DNA of 64,000 bases from Equus caballus (Eukaryota > Chordata > Mammalia > Perissodactyla > Equidae), in assembly GCF_041296265.1 (NCBI RefSeq), contig NC_091693.1, positions 28,086,001-28,150,000 of the forward strand, read 5' to 3'. The notes beneath the pieces are model-generated. The model was not told where the DNA came from and made no database searches. It saw nothing but the letters and a program-made list of their open reading frames with translations. Shown piece after piece: positions 56,785 to 64,000 of the stretch; position 1 is the first letter of the stretch, and each line of letters starts with the position of its first letter. The translations under genes and the position numbers were made by a program.

Positions 56785-58125
56785 GGCAAATTTGCTTTTT
56801 AAGTTGACACCACTCTCATCCCCTCAGAGGATTCTTTTCCTTTTCACCTGCATTTCTGCCAAGTGGGGAGTAACTCCATCCTTGACACCTACCAGGGAAA
56901 CTGGTATTATAATTTTTCTTTCTCTCTTGGGCTCTGTTCTCTCCAGCACTGTTGTCACATTGGTTGTTTTCCGAGGTATGCAGGGTCTACATCTACTAGA
57001 CATATCCCGCAGAGCTATCATTACAAATGTCACTCCCTCTCCTAAGCGAGGGTAGAGAACAGGACTTACATGGGTTCCCTTGGACTCTCGCTCTCAGGAA
57101 TTTGAATTCGAGAAGAGAGATAACTTGCAGAGTCGTCCTTCTCTCTTCCTGCAGCCAGGTCCCTCATGTGCCTTAGGGTTTGCCCATTTCCAAACCTCCG
57201 CCTGTCATCCTTCTCGTGACTTCTGCAAGCATTTTAGTATCCTACTATTAAATTTTACTTTGCTAAAATTATAAAGAATTATTTTTCTGTTATCTGCAAC
57301 CAAAGGAAAGACGTACAGGAATAGAGGAGCATTTCCTGAGTGGGACAATGTCTTTTGCTTCAGGAGGGTTAGTTCACTAGCAAGATTTTAGGCTCATAGT
57401 GGGTAACTTTTTCTTCTTCCTATAAGTAAATAATACACTTTCCATCAATCACAGAAAATTGCCTCAGCAGCAGTCTTTTTTTTCTCTGGCAGGCAGATCT
57501 GGCCCATGTGGGAACATCTGAAATCAGATGCCTTCCTGCCCCGTAACTGATTGATCATCACTGTGACAAAACTTTACTAAAAAAAACCCCAGGCAGCCTC
57601 TTTATTTGTTTTCAAACTCTCTCTCCTTTATGCCTGTCTTTCTACAGTGGATGCCAATATGCTTTATATCACCAAGCTCCAAATCTGACCCAGCATTTAC
57701 TTATTACTGAGGGGACAAAATCATACCCCCCCCCCCCATTTCACCAAGATATATCTAGTAGAATTATTTATACTACCCATCGGCACTCTCTCAAGCCCAT
57801 TTCTCTTGTAAACCACTGCCTACTTTCTATTTATGTAGTGGGACTGTACAAGGATTCTGAGACAGTTACTTGGAGTAAGGGGGCCTGTGTGATCAAGACT
57901 ATGCTATGTATTTATCGTGTAACAATATTAGTATCAACTTTATGAGGAGGGTGGGAACAGCCTAGCATTTTTCTTAATGGATGAAATACATCTATACAAA
58001 ACATTCAGCCATATTTATGGTCCATATATTGACAGTCATTAATTGATGTTTGTTGATTTAGCTTTTTGAAAGTGGAGGTGGTAGAGTTATGTATTCAGGT
58101 ATGGTAAATAACGGAGGCCATTCTT
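56785..58125. other. intergenic, no gene recognised
   Basis: Short frames near 56.8-57.05 kb show no known domain. A poly(C) run of 13-14 lies near 57727. Confidence 0.45.
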
Positions 58126-58351
58126 TTTTTTTTTTAAGATTTTACTTTTTTCCTTTTTCTCCCCAAAGCCCCCCGGTACATAGTTGTATATTCTTCGTTG
58201 TGGGTCCTTCTAGTTGTGGCATGTGGGACGCTGCCTCAGCGTGGTTTGATGAGCAGTGCCATGTCTGCGCCCAGGATTCAAACCAACGAAACACTGGGCC
58301 ACCTGCAGCAGAGCGCGCGAACTTAACCACTCGGCCACGGGGGCAGCCCCA
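58126..58351 (-). mobile_element. ERE SINE, long-tail subtype
   Basis: Reverse copy: T run, 'aagattttacttttttcc', 'cggtacatagttgtatattc', '...ctcggccacgggggcagcc'. Confidence 0.93.
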
Positions 58352-60070
58352 ACCGAGGCCATTCTGATGTCACATTCTCCTTCCCTCTGGGATCCCAACT
58401 GCATCCTTCATCAAACCACCCCTGAAAAATCTGAGCCCACATATGTCTTCCTTTCAATGTCTTCTCCCTCTTCTTCTTAAAGTGTAATAGACTCAAATTT
58501 CCAACATAGACACTCACTTCCTCCTTAGAATGTGCCTTCCTCTCCTTTGCTTCAACCTCCAACATTTGCATGGAAGAGGTCCACACTGATTTTCTCCATT
58601 TTCCTACACCTTTCTACCACCTAAAGTCTAAAGAAAACTTATTGACTCACTGCTTGGATTTCTGAACTACGACATCTAGTGTTCTGTTTAGCCCACATAT
58701 TAGCTTCTCCTGAGCAACTGAGAGCTGTAGTGTCACCTGCCCCTAGGCAGCATGAGAGCTAGAATGGCAGGTGCTAGACAAGCTGGTGTACCTGGGAGAA
58801 GAGAATAAGACATTCATGCAACACAGAAGCTCCACCAAGTAAAAACTTAAGAACTTCCTGTTCATCCTTTGCAAAGCATGCAGAAGTGGAGTTTTGGTGG
58901 CAAGAGAATCCAAGTTCACATTTCCTCAAGATGGAACTACAGATGCTATTGTTACCAAACCTGAAGTGAGTTCGCTCACCCATTGTGCAGCAAGCCAATC
59001 TCTGACACCGGGTGTGGTGGAAGAAAGTAGGAATTTTATTTTTGCCCAAAGCTGAGCAAGAAGAGAGGGCAGTTAACGCTGAAATCCCAAACTCCCCAAA
59101 AAGCTAAAAGGAAGGGTTTTTATTTGGGGTTTTAGGTAGGGGAGGGGAGCATATGGCCTTGCTGGTCGGAGCTTTCCCACCAGCCTGTCTTTGGCCTTGA
59201 GACACCTGCAGAGAGGAGGAAGCCTGTGACCTTGCTGGTCAGCAGCTTTCCCACCAGTCTGTATCTCTTTGTGGGGAAGAGATAATCCAGGTGGTTGTCC
59301 TTGATGGTGTCTGTCTCCATGGAGTATAGTGGATTCTGGAGCCAGGAAGCCAGAGAGTAAGCAGGGAATGAGTGTTTTAGTTTTAACCCCATATATGCTG
59401 GGTTTAGTGTGGGGAAACTGATATCAGGGTCGGTATCAGTATAACCCACAGCAATGGATAATCATGCTTATTCCTTGTGCTATAGGTGTGCGTGTGGGCA
59501 GAATGGAATAATGAATCAGACTAGGATGTTCTCTTTAACTTTATACTCAAATGTGAAAATTATCATTTTTCTAACACCCAATAAAATTAAAGGACTAATA
59601 GAAAATCCTTTGAAAAATAAAATTATTACACATAGCAACATTTAACTAATGGAGCAAAATAAGAGAAAGAAGAAAGAGTGAGCACCAGAAATCAGCTGAA
59701 ACCAAACTCTCTAAATGAAGGCAGAGGGCAAAAGGGACGGTCAATGGACTCTTTGTGAGAGCTAAGTTTGTGTGAAGTGTGGGGACAGCACAGGAGCCTC
59801 AGAAACCAATCCTGGTCCAGATGTCGTTCACGCCTGCCTTGTAAGAACTGGACTCACTGGAGAAGGAATTTAGCACAGTGGTTTTATGGAGAAACATTTA
59901 GGGTCTCAATTAAGTAAAGTAAATCTCAGAGACTGGGGAATAAAAATGCCCACAAGCAGCATGTCTGGTCTCCGGATTAGTTGCTGGACAGGTGGGTGAA
60001 TGATCTCCCATAAAATCAAATTATGAACTGATGGACCTTAGACCAGAGAGCCACATTAATAAGAGAATTA
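58352..60070. other. intergenic; LTR-like block near 58960-59460
   Basis: Between about 58960 and 59460 there is an LTR-like block with a duplicated phrase ('gaccttgctggtcagcagc' against 'ggccttgctggtcggagc', each followed by 'tttcccaccag'). Family not recognised. No gene supported. Confidence 0.4.
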
Positions 60071-60290
60071 GGGGCCAGCCCCGTGGCCGAGTGGTTAAGT
60101 TCGCACGCTCTGCTTCAGTGGCCCAGGGTTTCCCCAGTTCGGATCCTGGGCATGAACATGGCACGGCTCATCAGGCCACGCTGAGGTGGCATCCCACATG
60201 CCACAACTAGAAGGACCCACAACTAAAATGTACAACTATGTAGTGGGGGGCTTTGGGGAGAAAAAAGAAAAAATCTTTTAAAAAATAATA
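60071..60290 (+). mobile_element. ERE SINE, long-tail subtype
   Basis: Sense copy: 'ggggccagccccgtggccga', 'gtggttaagttcgcacgctc', 'ccagttcggatcctgggc', 'cacaactagaaggaccca' and 'ggggagaaaaaagaaaaaat'. It is a clean full-length reference for the long-tail form. Confidence 0.95.
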
Positions 60291-61464
60291 ATAAGAGAAT
60301 TAGGATTTTCAAGCACTTTAAAACTATTTCGTATCAGTGTAAGTTTTACATCTCAAGACTGACAATGGGTCTGTCGAATCCTGCCCACTAAAACCCACCA
60401 CAATCTTGCAGCACGTTTCTCTAAACTGAGTCTTTCACTTCTCTATACAGGGGGAGTGGGAGGCGGTAAGGGGAGTTTTAACCTCTCTCACTGATTGCAG
60501 AAGATTCTGGAGGCATAATATCACAGTCTCAATTAATATGACCTGCTCCCAGAGTCCAGAAAAATCGAAAGCATATGCCAGCAATTGCCACTTCAACACC
60601 GAGAGGGCTACAGAGAGGATGACAAATACATCTGATTGCCTTCCTCACGGGCGAGGAGGGATTCTGTTAAGGGAAGGGTGTGGGCTCAGTACTTTATCGG
60701 GGAGTAAGGGAAGGTATTTCAGACAGAGCTGTGACACAAGTGGAGTCAAGACGTCAGGCAGGTAAGTGTGGTGACGCCTCAGAAAACATTTCTCCTTCTC
60801 CTATCTACCCGCATTTGTGTTCCAGCCCTAGCAAGCAGAATTGTTTTTCCACATAATACGTCTTCCTGGAGTTTATGATTTATATTTTTCCCATCTAAGA
60901 ATCTTAATTTAATCTGAAAGAAGAGCTGGTTACCTGATGGGTGTTTGCTGTCAGGACCACGAGTTGAGAGGCGGCGGTCGTGCAGGCGTGGAGAGTGGGC
61001 ATCTCAGCCTGAGATAAAGGTTTGGTTCCACGATCTCACCTCCCTGCTGGGGAGTGACTTCACCTGTGGGTGCAGGGACAGTGTCTGCAAGGCGACCGGA
61101 GATGACCTCTGGAAAATAGCTGTGAAATGTCTAATTATTGAAAGTTAGTAAAAGTGAATAACAAAGTTATCCAACAGGAGTGGCAGAAATAGCTGGGGAG
61201 AACTTACCTGTGACACAAACAGGAAAAGAAGAGCTCAGGGCAGGTGAGCCAAGGGACTGAAATCTAATCAGGGAGAAGGAAGCTGAGCACACGGCTCTGA
61301 GGGACTTGGGGTATAGTGAGAGATCTGTCCGTCCAAAATAGGCTCTTTTTTATTTCTTCAAACGTGAATAATAACAAATTTGAAGCTAGAGGTAGATTGG
61401 AGATTTAGAAAGAGCTTCCATCATGGGGCAAATCAGCTGGGGAGCTGTGATGTGAAGTGTGTTC
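60291..61464. other. intergenic, nothing recognised
   Basis: No exon or named repeat supported. Confidence 0.45.
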
Positions 61465-61715
61465 ACTGCTTCTATTTATTGAACATTTGCTGCGAGCCAG
61501 CAGGCTTTCCTGGCTTACGTGACATCGCAGGGAAAGAACACACCAGGAACTCCACTTTCAGTGCCTCACACTCGGGTAGGGAGATAGACAACAAACAATA
61601 ACGATGAGTAAGTTAATTATATTAAACTATAAGGTGATAAGTACTATGGGGAATACAAAATTATAAAACATAAGATAAATTCTAGGCTATCAGTGATACG
61701 GGATTCTCAGGGTAG
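61465..61715 (-). repeat. L2/old-LINE-like relic
   Basis: The order of 'tttattgaacatttgctgcg', 'gggagatagacaacaaacaa' and 'aggtgataagtactatgggg' matches a common ancient LINE2-like repeat. Orientation and subfamily unsure. Confidence 0.55.
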
Positions 61716-61721
61716 GGATAT

Positions 61722-62298
61722 GCATTAGTCAGGATTCTCCAGAGAAACAGAACCAAGAGGATAGCTATATCTAGATATAGACAAAGACATTGATATAGAT
61801 ACACAGGAAAAAATTGACTTCAAGAAACTGGCTCATACAATTATGAGGTAGGCAAGTTCTGTTGGAATCCGTGGGGCATGCTGGCAAGCTCTGGGGAAGA
61901 ATCCTCTTCCAAGCTCACTCTTGCTGCCGGCAGAATTCGGCTCCTTGTGGTTGTAGGACTGAGGTCCCCCCTCCTTGCTGGCTGTCAGCCAGGGTTGCTC
62001 TCACCTCCTAGAGGCTGCCTTCGTTGCTTGCCTTGTGGCCCCTTCCTCTTCAACCAGCAATGGCACATCAAATCCTTCTCCATCAGCTGGAGAAAACTCT
62101 CTGAGTCTTTAAAGGGCTCAGGTGACTAGGTCATGCTGACCAGGATTATCTCCCTATTTTAAAGCATACTGATCTGGTACTTTAATCATATCTGAGAATC
62201 TCTTATAGCAGTACCTGGGTTAGTTTTTGTGTGAATAACTGAGAGTAGGTAATGTGTATATCAGGGACCAGGACTCTGAGAACTCTGCTTACCACAAG
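61722..62298 (-). repeat. old LTR-like repeat
   Basis: 'gcattagtcaggattctcca' and 'gagaaacagaaccaagagga', a following AT repeat, then '...tctgcttaccaca'. These resemble a common old LTR in reverse orientation. Subfamily unknown; fossil. Confidence 0.5.
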
Positions 62299-63404
62299 GG
62301 CTATTCCCCTTGCTCCACAAAGATCACATCCAAATCAGGAAGTGAGAATCCTGTTTATGAAAACAGAACAAGGGGCATGGCTATGCTGTGGCTTTCTTCA
62401 CTTTCAAATCAGTCTTGTGCTGATCTGAGAAAGGACATTATAAAAGGAACTAGAAAAATATTCCTCCAGATACTGTCCCTGTCTACCTCTTTCAAAATGG
62501 TTAGGAAACATTTTAAATGTGCAGATCCTTGGGTCCTGCTTCCAACTGCTACTGGTTCAAAAGTACAGGGGTGGGGCCTCCAATTTGGAATGCTTACTGT
62601 GTTGGCCATGAAATTTACGTCATACTCAGGCTAAAGAGACATTGTTACTCTAGAGTGAGGTATAAATACCATCTGAAGACGGGAAGGTGAAGGTCACACG
62701 GCGTTGTCAAGATGGTTGTTTCAAAATCCACAAACCAAATTTGAGAACAGAATGCTGGTAATCAGTCAGGAAATGAAAATGTTCCCAAGAGATCCATAAT
62801 GCAGGGGGCTAAGACAGATTCTGAATTCTGGAGAGAGTTTGTCCCAGCCCCAATGAACAGATTCCTCCATTCTCCGACATCACATCCCTAACAAATCTTT
62901 TGGAGCAGAGACCAGGCGTTGCTACTCCTCCTGAGAGAATTCTATGGCCACATGCTTGAATGTAATCCCCTCATGAAGTGGTAAAAACATCCCACCAAAT
63001 GGCCATGAGGAGAGTCCTTTGTTTGGGTGCAGGCTGAGGGACAGAGAGGTGTGTGCAGGCTGGTGATGGTAGTGATCGGGTTCTGACCGATTCAAGCAAA
63101 GTCATTTCTGAGCAGGTATTGTGTTCCTAATTTTGACCTTTACTCTGATGGAAAAAGAACATGAGAGACAATCAACCACTGGAAATTTTGAGTCTTGTGT
63201 GTGAGACATTGGTTGTACAAATAAAAAATTAACAGAGAACTGTATATAATCAAATGCTAAACATTATGCCAAACAGTGCTGAAAAATTTCTCAGACAGGA
63301 GTGATCCAAGGAGACTAGGACACTGAGGAATGAGATGGCAAAGCATTTACATGAGCTTGAAAGAACTGGAAAGACCTTAATGTGGAAGAGGAGGAGGATA
63401 ATGA
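62299..63404. other. intergenic, nothing recognised
   Basis: No gene or named repeat supported. Confidence 0.45.
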
Positions 63405-63605
63405 TAGAGTCAACAAAATTTATTGAGCGTCTACTCTATGGCAGACTCTATATGTTTTTAAAGCATTAATTCATATAACTTACAAACTAAGAGGTAAATA
63501 ATATCTTTTTTTCCTTTTTAGAGATGAGCAAAGGTCAAAGATGATTTAAGTACCCTGACTAAGGTCTAACACAGGCGGGCTGGCTCCAAAAATGCATTTG
63601 GCAAT
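63405..63605 (-). repeat. MIR-type SINE
   Basis: Reverse MIR: 'aaatttattgagcgtctact', 'ttaattcatataacttacaa', 'tttttagagatgagcaaagg', then 'ctaacacaggcgggctggct'. Diverged. Confidence 0.7.
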
Positions 63606-63954
63606 TTAGATGAGACAGATTTCATGAAGAACACAACTCACGGAACTGACACAAGAAGATAGACAGCATCTGAATAGTCCCAGTTCTAGTAAAGAAAATT
63701 GAACCTGCAATTAAAAACCTTATAAATAGAACAATGTTCTTTCTTTGGGTTTGTTAAGGAAGGAAAACTGGCATGATTTTACAACTTTACAAATGCGAGA
63801 TTTTCACAACCTTTAGGGGAGCGATCTCTATTCAAAGCCTTAAAGATATGTGAACACTGACAATTTCACTTTCAGGAATTTTTTCTAAGGAAATAGTTAA
63901 AGATGTGCACAAAGATTTATTTAAAGGTGTGGCCATTCAAAAACTGTTATAATA

Positions 63955-64000
63955 TGGGCTGGCCCTGTGGAGCAGCGGTTAAGTTCGCACGTTCTGCTTT
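63955..64000 (+). mobile_element. ERE-type SINE, cut by window end
   Basis: The head of a sense ERE: 'gggctggccctgtggagcag', 'cggttaagttcgcacgttct'. The rest lies beyond the window. Confidence 0.9.

Noticed and set aside
56792-57055. 87-codon plus-strand hydrophobic frame
   Set aside because: No recognised family; the opposite strand is also open over the same stretch, which suggests chance.

Overview
The window is mammalian nuclear DNA, very probably from a perissodactyl (horse, rhinoceros or a relative). About 17 copies of the tRNA-derived ERE-type SINE are present, in both the short and the long ('...agaaggacccacaact...') tail forms; these families are typical of Equus and its relatives. 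No Alu, B1 or ruminant BovB-type SINE is seen. L1 copies of several ages, MaLR-type LTRs, MIR and L2 relics fill most of the rest.

Layout. 1-7.5 kb: two L1 copies facing each other tail to tail, one nearly intact (+) and one truncated (-), separated by an ERE and an old repeat. 10.85-11.81 kb: a vomeronasal type-1 receptor (V1R) gene with a single frameshift. 15.3-27 kb: a tandem duplication of a KRAB zinc-finger gene. The upstream copy (KRAB relic near 16.4 kb, finger-exon relic 17.87-18.6 kb) is dead. The downstream copy is intact: CpG-island promoter with a ZNF143-type site, exon 1 at 19798-19830, a KRAB-A exon of exactly 127 nt at 22257-22383, and a finger exon at 23699-25686 that encodes 15 uninterrupted C2H2 fingers. 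27-41 kb: repeats, including a minus-strand endogenous retrovirus fossil (LTR plus gag-like relic) near 33.6-36.4 kb. 40.9-50.0 kb: most of a C19orf18-like gene on the minus strand, encoding a small single-pass membrane protein. 50-64 kb: noncoding, with LTRs, an L1 tail, MIR, L2 and EREs.

The gene content (V1R, KRAB-ZNF cluster, C19orf18) fits the region orthologous to human 19q13.43. The genes do not form a pathway. The ZNF is a predicted DNA-binding repressor acting through KRAB/TRIM28, the V1R is a pheromone-receptor relic, and C19orf18 is a membrane protein of unknown function. I found no sign of a new multi-gene system. The most interesting points are the C19orf18 ectodomain exon, where every disruption lies inside a 124-nt segment with good splice signals, the dead/live ZNF pair, and the V1R with one frameshift. 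Comparisons with human proteins are from memory and need alignment.
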